DNA of 33,109 nucleotides from CAG-557 sp045540315 (GTDB lineage: Bacteria > Bacillota > Clostridia > Oscillospirales > Acutalibacteraceae), in the NCBI GenBank assembly GCA_045540315.1, contig JAZQHA010000121.1:1-33109 (forward strand). The letters run 5' to 3'. Both the position numbers and the translations under genes were made by a program. The notes beneath the pieces were generated by a model, which did not search any database, was not told the origin of the DNA, and was given only the letters and a program-made list of their open reading frames with translations. Shown here in pieces: positions 1-7,655 of the stretch. Each line of letters starts with the position of its first letter. Position 1 is the first letter of the stretch.

Positions 1-322
1 ATTCGGTGTTGCTAAACTGAGACGCGTAGTCTTTTTCATTCGACCCGCTGGCCGTTGTGTCAATCGGTAGCGTGTTGTCGACCTTCTCCACGCCGTTCAA
101 GTACGCTCGCAAGTCGCTGCGCCCCCAGTGGTTGGCATTCGCCGCCATAATAAAGGTAGTGGGCTCGTCCTCCGCAAATACTCTGATTTTGGGCGCCATA
201 GATAGCATTAGCGAAGCACTAACCCCAACGGCTAACATTTTCTGCAGAAATTGCGGCCTTTTCAGTGTGAAAATTTTCCACAACTTCCGCTTTCCATACA
301 CTTTTTCTTTCGTTCTGTCCAA
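1..322 (-). CDS. DGR target protein, secreted, DUF6273-like, 5' part only
   Basis: This is the N-terminal 107 codons of a minus-strand gene that continues beyond the left edge. I place the start at a TTG (320-322) because AAGGAAGTG lies a suitable distance upstream (about 331-339). Residues 1-50 look like a signal peptide: a basic N-terminus, a hydrophobic stretch LAVGVSASLML at 30-40, and a likely cleavage after VFA at 48-50. The mature part contains HWGRSDLRAYLNG (65-77) and YASQFSNTE (99-107), which resemble the start of DUF6273 domains, whose ends carry a WLRSP motif. The template repeat at 490-654 encodes exactly such a WLRSP motif, so this gene is very likely the retroelement's variable protein. 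Its variable repeat would lie outside the window. The role (perhaps ligand binding at the cell surface) is inference. Confidence 0.72.
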   Translation of the reverse strand, partial: MDRTKEKVYGKRKLWKIFTLKRPQFLQKMLAVGVSASLMLSMAPKIRVFAEDEPTTFIMAANANHWGRSDLRAYLNGVEKVDNTLPIDTTASGSNEKDYASQFSNTE

Positions 323-489
323 AACAATCACTTCCTTTGCAATTAAAAATAGCTCTAATAACAATATAGCAAAAAAAAACAACGGTATTTCAATGTTTTT
401 TTGGTGCAAATATTTTGGTTGAAATTTGTCGAATTTACTGATACTTTTATCAAATGGGATAAAATCGTTAATGCTTTTCTTGTTCTCAA

Positions 490-654
490 GGAAATTCCTG
501 GCTGCGCTCGCCTAACTACAACAATGACAACAATGCGCTCAAAGCCTATCGCGGCAACTACGTCAATAACAACAACGTGAATAACAACAACGTGAATAAC
601 GATAACTCGGTAGCTGCCGATTTGCCTTACCGCCAGAAACGCGCTCCTAAGTAG
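490..654 (+). repeat. DGR template repeat (TR)
   Basis: Read in frame 1 this stretch encodes GNSWLRSP, then a block from 514 to 609 in which 17 of 32 codons are AAC or AAT, then SVAADLPYRQKRAPK and a stop at 652-654. No start codon or ribosome site makes it a gene. Dense AAY codons are the hallmark of DGR templates, because the reverse transcriptase randomises adenines and AAY gives the widest amino-acid choice without stops. It sits 175 bases upstream of the reverse transcriptase on the same strand, the usual TR-RT layout. WLRSP matches the variable C-terminal region of DUF6273-type DGR targets. The exact repeat limits cannot be fixed without the variable repeat. A short TCGG/CCGA stem at 607-620 could be a structural element. 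Confidence 0.8.
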
Positions 655-829
655 GGGCCGTCCGTGCCAAGGCAAAGGGATTTTATTCCAGTTTGCCGTA
701 AGACTTAAGATTTAAAATAGCTGGCGGACGAACACATGTCGCAGATAAACTTGGACGCCTCTGTGCTTTCGAGTTTTTCCTTGGAGTTTCCGGGTCTGCG
801 ATTCTTCTTTTTTTATGAGGTAACTTTTT

Positions 830-1887
830 ATGACCGACTACGAGAAAATTTGCGATTTTGAAAATTTATACCAGGCCCACAAACGCGCTCGATTATGCAA
901 AAGGCACAAAAAAGATGTAATTTTATTTGAGATGAACCTTTCTGAGAATCTCTGGGAGATAAAAAATTTGCTTGAAAATCGCACTTACAAAGTCTCCGGG
1001 TACAATAAATTTATGATTTTTGACCCAAAAGAGCGTGAAATTCAAGCGCTTTCTTATTACGACAGGATTGTTCAGCACGTTCTTTGCGACGAAGTTTTAA
1101 CGCCTTTTTTCGACAAGCGACTAATTTACGACAACTGCGCCTGCAGAATTGGCAAAGGCACGCATTTTGCGCTAAACAGATTAACTAAATTTTTTGTCAA
1201 CATTATAAACTGCACGGCGCAAACGGCTACATTTTGAAGTGCGATATTCGAAAATATTTTGCAAGTATCCATCACGAGGTGCTTAAAAATCGGCTTGCGC
1301 AAGTCATTCCGGACAAAGATATTTTAAATTTGCTTTTTCACATCATCGACAGCTACCAGCATTCTCCAAATCGCGGTCTGCCCATGGGCAATCAAACCAG
1401 CCAGCTTTTTGCGCTCTACTATCTCGACCCACTTGACCGATTTATCAAGGAAAAATTGCAAATAAAGCATTATGTTCGCTACATGGACGACCTCGTTTTA
1501 CTCTCAGACGATAAAGAGCATTTGAACGATTGCCTAAAAAGCATGAAAATAATTGTGAACAATCGCCTTGAACTTGAATTTAATGACAAAACTCAGATTT
1601 TTCCTATCAGGAATGGAGTCGATTTTTTAGGCTTTCATTTTTATCTTACTGATTCCGGAAAAGTTATAAAAAAGCTGCGGCGTTCCTCAAAAGTTCGCTT
1701 TAAAAATCGTCTAAAACAGCTTCAACATGAATACAAAACCGGCAAGGTTCAATTGGAAGATATCAATATGTCTCTGGCAAGCTACCACGGGCATTTAAAG
1801 CACGGCCATACCTATAAATTGAGCACTCATGTTTTCTCAAAAATAAAATTTTCCAAGCCTCAAATGAGAGATAAAACCGCAGATTAA
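830..1887 (+). pseudogene. DGR reverse transcriptase, frameshifted
   Basis: In a DGR this enzyme copies the template RNA with adenine-specific errors and drives replacement of the variable repeat. Two overlapping frames make one protein of about 352 residues, the usual DGR RT length. The first (830-1237) ends RLTKFFVN and then runs into nonsense. The second continues as HYKLHGANGYILKCDIRKYF (from 1201), SIHHEVL, GLPMGNQTSQLFA (the TSQ that marks DGR enzymes instead of the SP of retroviral-type RTs), YVRYMDDLVLL (the catalytic YMDD) and FLGFHFYL. Restoring one T in the T run at 1190-1195 joins them cleanly. The start ATG at 830 has ATGAGG upstream. Either the gene is dead, the slip is programmed, or the run was miscalled. 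I saw no Avd accessory gene nearby. A terminator follows at once. Confidence 0.88.
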
Positions 1888-1896
1888 AAGCAATTA

Positions 1897-1922
1897 GACC
1901 GAATAAAATCGGTCGTTTTTTA
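1897..1922 (+). terminator. Rho-independent terminator after the DGR reverse transcriptase
   Basis: A perfect 6-bp stem GACCGA/TCGGTC with a six-base loop is followed by a run of T. It begins 10 bases after the reverse transcriptase stop, so it ends that transcript. Confidence 0.75.
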
Positions 1923-2287
1923 TGCCATTTCACAACATATAGCTTGTCGTTATTGCCCAAAAACACATAAATTGCTCCGAATTTACAATAAATATCATTC
2001 AAGCCGCGGCAGAATAATTGGAGGAAAATGGTTAAAGTCTGATTAAAAAAGCGCTGCTTGGTGGAAGCTTAGAGTTCCTCGTGTTTTAAGATTGTAAAAA
2101 ACCAAAAGTTAAGGCATATCCACGTTTTTTGATGGTGGACATGCCTTTTTTGTGCCCAAAGTATTCCATGCACTGGAGGCAAAATGATAGGCCGTTGGTA
2201 TAACATACGTTATTTTTAGCCGTCCGAATTGTTTGAAGTGCGTGGCCGCACACGACACGTCGCGACTAAAGCTTTTTTCTTTTTTAG
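1923..2287. other. Gene-free stretch between DGR and recombinase remnant
   Basis: No convincing coding region is seen on either strand. It contains one strong hairpin (2111-2151, listed separately) and a small GTGCG/CGCAC stem near 2240. Because a serine recombinase fragment follows, this is probably the non-coding left part of a decayed mobile element. That is inferred from position only. Confidence 0.4.
2111..2151. terminator. Hairpin with T tract, probably a bidirectional terminator
   Basis: The arms AAGGCATATCCAC (2111-2123) and GTGGACATGCCTT (2135-2147) pair over 13 positions with one A-C mismatch on the plus strand. On the minus strand that position is a G-U wobble, so the minus transcript folds better. 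A run of six T follows on the plus strand and a T-rich stretch on the minus strand. It would insulate the recombinase and cat region from the DGR. Confidence 0.55.
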
Positions 2288-2620
2288 GATCTTTTCTCGC
2301 GCGTTTTTTTAGATAAACAAACTGCACTTTATGCAGATGAAATATATTCGAAAAATACTACTGGCATAGCGAAAATAACAGCGTTATATTTAAGGTTATC
2401 GCGAGACGATGATTTAGAAGGTGAAAGCAACAGTACTGCTAACCAGCGAACGCTCTTAATGAGTTTTGCAAAGAAAAATGGCTTTAGAAACACAAAAGTC
2501 TTTATTGATGATGGCGTTTCTGGGGTTACATTTAACCGCCAAGGCTTCAAAGAGATGTTCAAGATGATTGAATCCGAACAAGTGGCAACTGTTATAATTC
2601 TGCTTGTTTATACATTTTAA
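2288..2620 (+). pseudogene. Serine recombinase, N-terminal fragment (Tn4451 TnpX-like)
   Basis: The open frame from 2288 to the stop at 2618-2620 encodes AKITALYLRLSRDDDLEGES, followed by an ANQ motif, AKKNGF, DDGVSGVTFNRQGF and MIESEQVATVI. This is the N-terminal resolvase catalytic domain of large serine recombinases; the catalytic serine is in YLRLSRDD. Family members start just before KITALY, but no ATG, GTG or TTG lies in frame there, and the protein stops after about 85 matching residues, before the rest of the catalytic domain. A matching C-terminal fragment lies at 3361-3618 on the same strand, with a cat gene between. The recombinase is therefore inactive here. It resembles the resolvases of mobilisable transposons of the Tn4451/Tn4453 group, which also carry cat genes. 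Confidence 0.8.
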
Positions 2621-2658
2621 ATTTTTGTCGCAGACTCTTCTGTGAATAGCTACAATTT

Positions 2659-3309
2659 TTAAATAAATTCATCAAAATTCGAAGCTAAGTCTTGAAACGC
2701 ATTAAAAAATTTACTTACATGGTATCCATCACAGGTAGCATGATGGACTGAAATAGAAACAGGCAATAAGAGCTTGCCGCTATTCTCAAAGAACTTACCT
2801 ACCATAACAAAGGGTGGCAACCATACAATATCATGAGTTGGCGGACAATCAAAACTTGTAAAGCTGCTCCACGGTAGTGAACTCATATCGAAACAATTTG
2901 GCGGGAACTTTCCTTTAGCAGCCATGCTGCGTATTTCACCATAGGTGTTAATATCGTTAATGAACCTATCATAAAACACTTTAAAGTTATCCGAATACTC
3001 AGTCCACAGTATTGAAATCCTTTTATCACTTTCATGGAATATCGGGTATCTAGGATAAATTACATCGTAAATGCCGAGATTACCATCTTCATCATAATTC
3101 ATTTTAAATTCATCGCTTGCGTTTAATACCTTTGAAGTAATGTATGTAAAAGTAGGATAACATCTAAGTTTTTTCTCTTTAATTATCCCGACTAATTTAG
3201 TAACATCAATGTTCATAGTCATATTTATTTTGCAACGATTTTTAGTTGTAAACCAGTTGTAATATTCTTTTCTATCCCAGTTGTCCATATCAATTTTTCT
3301 AAAACTCAT
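2659..3309 (-). CDS. cat: Chloramphenicol O-acetyltransferase, type A (CatA family)
   Basis: The 216-residue product matches type A chloramphenicol acetyltransferases in length and layout. It should transfer acetyl from acetyl-CoA to chloramphenicol in the cytoplasm as a homotrimer. The signature HHATCDGYH is at 189-197, with the catalytic histidine at 190 and the aspartate at 194. Other family landmarks are the N-terminal FRKID..W.RKEYY, LGIYDVIYPRYPIFH near 78-92, and SLPWSSFTSF near 144-153. AGGAGG lies 10 bases upstream of the ATG. A good promoter (3360-3388) starts inside the recombinase C-terminal remnant, so the gene is intact and probably expressed. It differs at many positions from CatP as I remember it, so it looks like a separate branch. 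Its position between recombinase halves marks it as acquired. Confidence 0.9.
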   Translation of the reverse strand: MSFRKIDMDNWDRKEYYNWFTTKNRCKINMTMNIDVTKLVGIIKEKKLRCYPTFTYITSKVLNASDEFKMNYDEDGNLGIYDVIYPRYPIFHESDKRISILWTEYSDNFKVFYDRFINDINTYGEIRSMAAKGKFPPNCFDMSSLPWSSFTSFDCPPTHDIVWLPPFVMVGKFFENSGKLLLPVSISVHHATCDGYHVSKFFNAFQDLASNFDEFI

Positions 3310-3359
3310 AGTATTTTATCCTCCTAATTTTATTGCCATAATGCTTTGATGTTATTGTA

Positions 3360-3388
3360 ATTATATAATATTGAAGAATTTTTGCCAA
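3360..3388 (-). promoter_or_regulatory. Predicted SigA promoter for cat
   Basis: On the minus strand the -35 is TTGGCA (3388-3383) and the -10 is TATAAT (3365-3360), with a 17-base spacer. The -35 lies inside codons of the recombinase C-terminal fragment. The gene's AGGAGG follows about 40 bases downstream. Confidence 0.65.
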
Positions 3389-3618
3389 TCGTGAGAAAAT
3401 ATTCAAATGTCGAAAAGCTGACAACAGAACTTTTACATGAATTCATCGATAAAATTATCGTACACCATAAAGAGAAAGTCTTTGGAGAGACAATACAACG
3501 AGTTGAAATTTATTACAAGATGATAGGACAAGTGCAAATTCCAAAATTGCGCCGTCCAGAAAAAGACAGTTATAAAAAATCTTTTGGACGCACAAAAAAA
3601 GAGCAGATTGCTTGTTAA
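3361..3618 (+). pseudogene. Serine recombinase, C-terminal fragment (DUF4368)
   Basis: The frame is open from just after a stop at 3358 and encodes YNIEEFLPIVRKYSNVEKL, then LTTELLHEFIDKIIVHHKEK and QRVEIYYKMIGQVQIP. This pattern is the DUF4368 domain at the C-terminus of Tn4451-type serine recombinases. No start codon with a ribosome site precedes it; the in-frame TTG at 3382 falls inside the domain. It is in the same orientation as the N-terminal piece at 2288-2620. The central part of the protein is absent and replaced by the cat gene region. Confidence 0.78.
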
Positions 3619-3752
3619 AACAATCTGACTCTTGGGGACCTAAATATTAAAAGTAGTTATAAGAAATCTCAAGTCCCTCATACTACTTGAAAAAGTTAAC
3701 TCTTAAAATTTTTGAAGTTGCGAACAAACGCGAGCATAAAGCGGTTTAAACA

Positions 3753-3785
3753 AGAAAAGCCTCGTACGCGACTTGTCGTACGAGG
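3753..3785 (-). terminator. Terminator downstream of tRNA-Pro
   Basis: A 9-bp perfect stem CCTCGTACG (3760-3768) / CGTACGAGG (3777-3785) is followed on the minus strand by CTTTTCTTG. It starts 9 bases past the encoded CCA of the tRNA, so it ends the tRNA transcript. Confidence 0.75.
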
Positions 3786-3793
3786 TCACTCGT

Positions 3794-3870
3794 TGGTCGA
3801 GGTGACAGGGCTCGAACCTGCGGCATCTTGGTCCCAAACCAAGCACTCTACCAAACTGAGCTACACCTCG
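3794..3870 (-). tRNA. tRNA-Pro (anticodon TGG)
   Basis: Read on the minus strand, the 7-bp acceptor stem CGAGGTG/CACCTCG encloses a D-arm (GCTC...GAGT), an anticodon arm CTTGG-TTTGGGA-CCAAG with anticodon TGG, and a T-arm GCAGG-TTCGAGC-CCTGT. The discriminator base A and the 3' CCA are encoded (3794-3797). The 3' end faces the mobile-element remnants to the left, a common arrangement when a tRNA marks the edge of a genomic island. Confidence 0.95.
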
Positions 3871-3945
3871 TTAACAATTATTAAAATCAAATCAATCATG
3901 CAACATATATATTATAGCACATCAAAAAATATATGTCAAACATTC

Positions 3946-3984
3946 AGGAGGTACTGTTTTTTAACTCCTAATATAGTACCTCCT
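3946..3984. terminator. Hairpin downstream of rpoC, possible terminator
   Basis: AGGAGGTACT (3946-3955) and AGTACCTCCT (3975-3984) form a perfect 10-bp stem with a 19-base loop. It lies 55 bases past the rpoC stop codon, the expected place for the rpoBC terminator, but there is no long T run on the minus side, so the role is tentative. Confidence 0.45.
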
Positions 3985-4038
3985 AAAAAGTTGACACTAT
4001 CAGTTACCAAGAATCATCATATTAAAAAATAAGGTAAA

Positions 4039-7000
4039 TTAACCATTGCTAACATTTTCATTGACTTCTAAACCCTGTTCTTCACTTGCCTGGTTTAGAG
4101 CCTCTTCCGTACTCTCTTCACCATATTCAGCGACTTTCTTGATAACAACATCACTATAGCGATGCATACCTGTACCTGCTGGAACTAACTTACCGATGAT
4201 AACGTTTTCTTTGAGTCCGATTAATGGATCAATTTTACCCTTAATTGCAGCATCGGTTAAAACTCGAGTAGTTTCTTGGAAGGATGCAGCAGATAAGAAA
4301 GACTCCGTTGCCAAAGAAGCCTTAGTGATACCCAAAAGCGTCGGTGTACTTGTAGCTTCCAGCAAACCGTTTTCTCCGTTTGCGATACGTTGTTTTATTT
4401 CGTCATTTGCCGCAATAAATTCAGACTTATCCACCATTGCGCCGGCTAATAGAGTTGTATCGCCTGGCTCTTTTACGCGAACTTTCTTCATCATCTGACG
4501 CACGATAACCTCAATATGCTTGTCATTGATATCAACACCTTGCATACGGTAAACGCGCTGAACTTCCTGAATGAGGTAATTCTGCACAGCTTCCGGTCCA
4601 CTAATAGCAAGAACATCATGTGGGTTCACCGAGCCACCTGTTAAGCGATCACCTGCAGAAACGTTGTCGCCTTCTTGTACGATTGTTCTTGAGCCAAACG
4701 GAATCAAATACGAAACTTGATCGCCAGTCTCCTTATTATAGATAACGATATGTTTACTATTTTTGATTTCCTCAAATTTAACCTCACCGGATATTTCACT
4801 AATGATAGCAACATGTTTTGGTTTACGGCTTTCAAAGAGTTCCTCAACACGCGGCAAACCTTGAGTAATATCCTCGGCACTGGCAACACCACCTGTGTGG
4901 AAGGTTCTCATCGTCAACTGAGTACCAGGCTCACCGATGGACTGAGCTGCAATAATTCCAACAGCCTCGCCAACGGAAACCGGCATACCATTTGCCAAGT
5001 TGGCACCATAGCATTTTTTACAAATACCGTGCTTTGCCTTGCAACTGAGAATCGAGCGAATATCAATTTTCTCGACACCAGAATTAATAATAATCTCAGC
5101 GTCTTGATCAGTCATCATCTTATCTTTTGAGATGAGCACCTCACCGGTCTTCTCGTCGATAAAGTCACTACACAAGTACCTACCAATTAAACGTTCTTGT
5201 AGACTCTCTATCGACTCTTTGCCGTCTTTAATTTCGAATACAGTCAAGCCCTCAGAGGTTCCACAATCGTCCTCGCGAATAATAACATCTTGAGAAACAT
5301 CAACCAAACGTCTAGTCAAGTATCCTGAGTCAGCTGTACGAAGCGCCGTATCAGCCAAACCTTTTCTTGCTCCACGTGAGGAGATAAAATACTCCAAAAT
5401 GTTGAGGCCTTCACGGTAGTTAGCACGAATCGGAACTTCAATTGTCTTACCAGAGGTATTCGCGATAAGACCACGCATACCAGCCAGCTGACGAATCTGA
5501 CTCATCGAGCCACGAGCACCTGAATCGGCCATCATATAGATTGGGTTATACCTGTCTAAATTATCCTGCAATGCCTTGGTAACGTCGTTTGTTGCCTTAT
5601 CCCAGATTTTTAACACATGAGCTTCTCTTTCATCGTTAGACATCAAACCACGCTTAAATTGCTGAGATACCTTCTCAATTTGAGTCTCTGCATCCGCAAT
5701 GATTTCCTTCTTTGCCGGAGGAATAACCGCATCGCCGACTGCAACAGTAATTGCGCCTCTTGTAGAGTACTTAAAGCCAAGCGCCTTGATACTGTCGAGC
5801 ACCTCAGAGGTAACCTGTGTACCATGGACTTTTATACACTTATCGATAATTTTTTGAATTTGTTTTTTGCCAACTAAGAAATTAATTTCGAGTTCTAAGT
5901 GGTCCTCTGGAGTTTTTCTTTCAACAAAGCCCAAATCCTGTGGAATTTGCTGATTGAATATAATTTTTCCAACCGTAGTTTCAATAAGACCAGAAACCTT
6001 CAAGCCATCGAGGTCTAACTTTCTACGCACCTTGATATTGGCATGCAAGGATATATCCTTAGCATCGTAGGCCATTAAAGCTTCTTCGAAACTTCTAAAG
6101 ACTTTACCCTCACCTTTTTCGCCGGCCTTATCAAGGGTCAAGTAGTAAGAGCCCAAAACCATGTCTTGCGTCGGAACCGCAACAGGGCGTCCATCCGAAG
6201 GCTTTAAGAGGTTACCTGCAGCCAACATCAAGAACCTTGCCTCAGCCTGTGCCTCTGCCGAGAGTGGTACGTGCACAGCCATTTGGTCTCCGTCGAAGTC
6301 AGCGTTATACGCCGTACAAACAAGCGGATGCAACTTAAGTGCTCTACCCTCTACTAGCACTGGCTCAAAGGCTTGAATTCCCAAACGGTGAAGCGTAGGT
6401 GCACGGTTAAGAAGTACCGGATGTCCCTTAATTACAGTCTCCAAAGCATCCCAAACTTCTGGTCTTGCGCGGTCGACGGCTTTTCTTGCCGACTTAATGT
6501 TGTTAGACGCACCAGTCTCGACCAAGCGCTTCATAACGAATGGCTTAAAGAGTTCCAGAGCCATCTCCTTCGGCAGACCGCATTGGTACATCTTTAGCTC
6601 CGGACCAACCACGATAACCGAACGGCCAGAGTAGTCAACACGCTTACCGAGTAGGTTTTGTCTAAAGCGTCCCTGCTTACCTTTTAGCATATCCGACAAT
6701 GATTTGAGCGGGCGATTATTAGGGCCTGTAACTGGACGGCCACGACGACCATTATCAATTAGGGCATCAACGGCTTCTTGCAGCATGCGCTTTTCGTTGC
6801 GAATGATTATATCCGGCGCACCAAGCTCCAACAATCTTTTTAGGCGGTTATTTCTATTGATTACCCTACGATACAAGTCATTGAGGTCAGACGTTGCAAA
6901 GCGTCCACCATCGAGCTGAACCATCGGACGAAGATCCGGCGGAATAACCGGTAAAACGTTCAAAATCATCCACTCTGGGCGGTTCCCAGACTGACGGAAA

Positions 7001-7644
7001 GACTCAACAACCTCAAGGCGTTTTAGGATTCTAACTCTCTTCTGCCCTACTGCTGTCTCCAAATCATCCTTAAGTTCTTTTGAAAGTGCATCGAGGTCAA
7101 TTTCTGCCAACAACTTTTGAATTGCCTCAGCACCCATCATTGCCTCAAAATCGTCCTCATACTTTTCCTGCAAGTCTCGATATTCACGCTCGCTGAGGAA
7201 CTGATACTTAACCAGCTCCTTAGCATTGCCAGGATCCGTAACGATATAAGTTGCAAAGTACAATACTTTCTCGAGCATACGAGGAGAAATATCGAGAAGA
7301 AGGCCCATGCGAGACGGGATCCCCTTAAAGTACCAAATATGCGAAACAGGAGCGGCCAGCTCGATATGTCCCATACGCTCGCGGCGAACTTTAGATTTTG
7401 TTACTTCAACGCCGCAGCGGTCACAAATTTTCCCTTTATAGCGAATCCTTTTGTACTTACCGCAATGGCATTCCCAGTCTTTTTGCGGACCAAAAATACG
7501 CTCGCAAAACAATCCGTCGCGTTCAGGTTTAAGCGTTCTATAGTTAATTGTCTCCGGTTTTTTCACTTCTCCGCGAGACCACTGCCTAACTTGGTCGGGA
7601 GATGCAAGTCCTATCTTGATTGATTCAAATACATTAAATTCCAT
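4039..7644 (-). CDS. rpoC: DNA-directed RNA polymerase subunit beta'
   Basis: This is the largest catalytic subunit of RNA polymerase, about 1201 residues, normal for Clostridia. The N-terminal zinc site has cysteines at 60, 62, 75 and 78. The clamp and switch regions follow (LLGKRVDYSGRSVIVVGP near 332-349), and the absolutely conserved NADFDGDQM at 448-456 carries the three catalytic aspartates. A second zinc site (DCGTSEGL and SCKAKHGICKKC) and the trigger-loop and bridge regions (QSIGEPGTQLTMRTFHTGG) are intact. I prefer the second of two adjacent ATG codons because AGGGGG is then 7 bases away; the alternative adds one Met. It starts 11 bases after rpoB and is surely cotranscribed with it. 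Downstream lie a hairpin and tRNA-Pro rather than rpsL-rpsG. Confidence 0.98.
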   Translation of the reverse strand: MEFNVFESIKIGLASPDQVRQWSRGEVKKPETINYRTLKPERDGLFCERIFGPQKDWECHCGKYKRIRYKGKICDRCGVEVTKSKVRRERMGHIELAAPVSHIWYFKGIPSRMGLLLDISPRMLEKVLYFATYIVTDPGNAKELVKYQFLSEREYRDLQEKYEDDFEAMMGAEAIQKLLAEIDLDALSKELKDDLETAVGQKRVRILKRLEVVESFRQSGNRPEWMILNVLPVIPPDLRPMVQLDGGRFATSDLNDLYRRVINRNNRLKRLLELGAPDIIIRNEKRMLQEAVDALIDNGRRGRPVTGPNNRPLKSLSDMLKGKQGRFRQNLLGKRVDYSGRSVIVVGPELKMYQCGLPKEMALELFKPFVMKRLVETGASNNIKSARKAVDRARPEVWDALETVIKGHPVLLNRAPTLHRLGIQAFEPVLVEGRALKLHPLVCTAYNADFDGDQMAVHVPLSAEAQAEARFLMLAAGNLLKPSDGRPVAVPTQDMVLGSYYLTLDKAGEKGEGKVFRSFEEALMAYDAKDISLHANIKVRRKLDLDGLKVSGLIETTVGKIIFNQQIPQDLGFVERKTPEDHLELEINFLVGKKQIQKIIDKCIKVHGTQVTSEVLDSIKALGFKYSTRGAITVAVGDAVIPPAKKEIIADAETQIEKVSQQFKRGLMSNDEREAHVLKIWDKATNDVTKALQDNLDRYNPIYMMADSGARGSMSQIRQLAGMRGLIANTSGKTIEVPIRANYREGLNILEYFISSRGARKGLADTALRTADSGYLTRRLVDVSQDVIIREDDCGTSEGLTVFEIKDGKESIESLQERLIGRYLCSDFIDEKTGEVLISKDKMMTDQDAEIIINSGVEKIDIRSILSCKAKHGICKKCYGANLANGMPVSVGEAVGIIAAQSIGEPGTQLTMRTFHTGGVASAEDITQGLPRVEELFESRKPKHVAIISEISGEVKFEEIKNSKHIVIYNKETGDQVSYLIPFGSRTIVQEGDNVSAGDRLTGGSVNPHDVLAISGPEAVQNYLIQEVQRVYRMQGVDINDKHIEVIVRQMMKKVRVKEPGDTTLLAGAMVDKSEFIAANDEIKQRIANGENGLLEATSTPTLLGITKASLATESFLSAASFQETTRVLTDAAIKGKIDPLIGLKENVIIGKLVPAGTGMHRYSDVVIKKVAEYGEESTEEALNQASEEQGLEVNENVSNG

Positions 7645-7655
7645 CATTCAACCCC

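Noticed and set aside
57..422. Plus-strand open frame of 121 codons at the left edge
   Set aside because: It lies antisense to the signal-peptide target gene, which has a better start signal and recognisable domain; the antisense frame has no homology pattern.
540..605. AAC/GTGAATAAC runs as a simple microsatellite
   Set aside because: The runs stay in one reading frame with WLRSP before them and a stop after, next to a DGR reverse transcriptase, so a template repeat explains them better.
355..675. Open frame on the minus strand covering the AAC-rich stretch
   Set aside because: Its Val/Ile-rich, low-complexity translation is just the complement of the AAY codons of the DGR template; no ribosome site or family match.
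2109..2562. Two short minus-strand open frames between the DGR and cat
   Set aside because: The first spans a terminator hairpin; the second is antisense to the clear resolvase-domain fragment. Neither has a ribosome site or recognisable motif.
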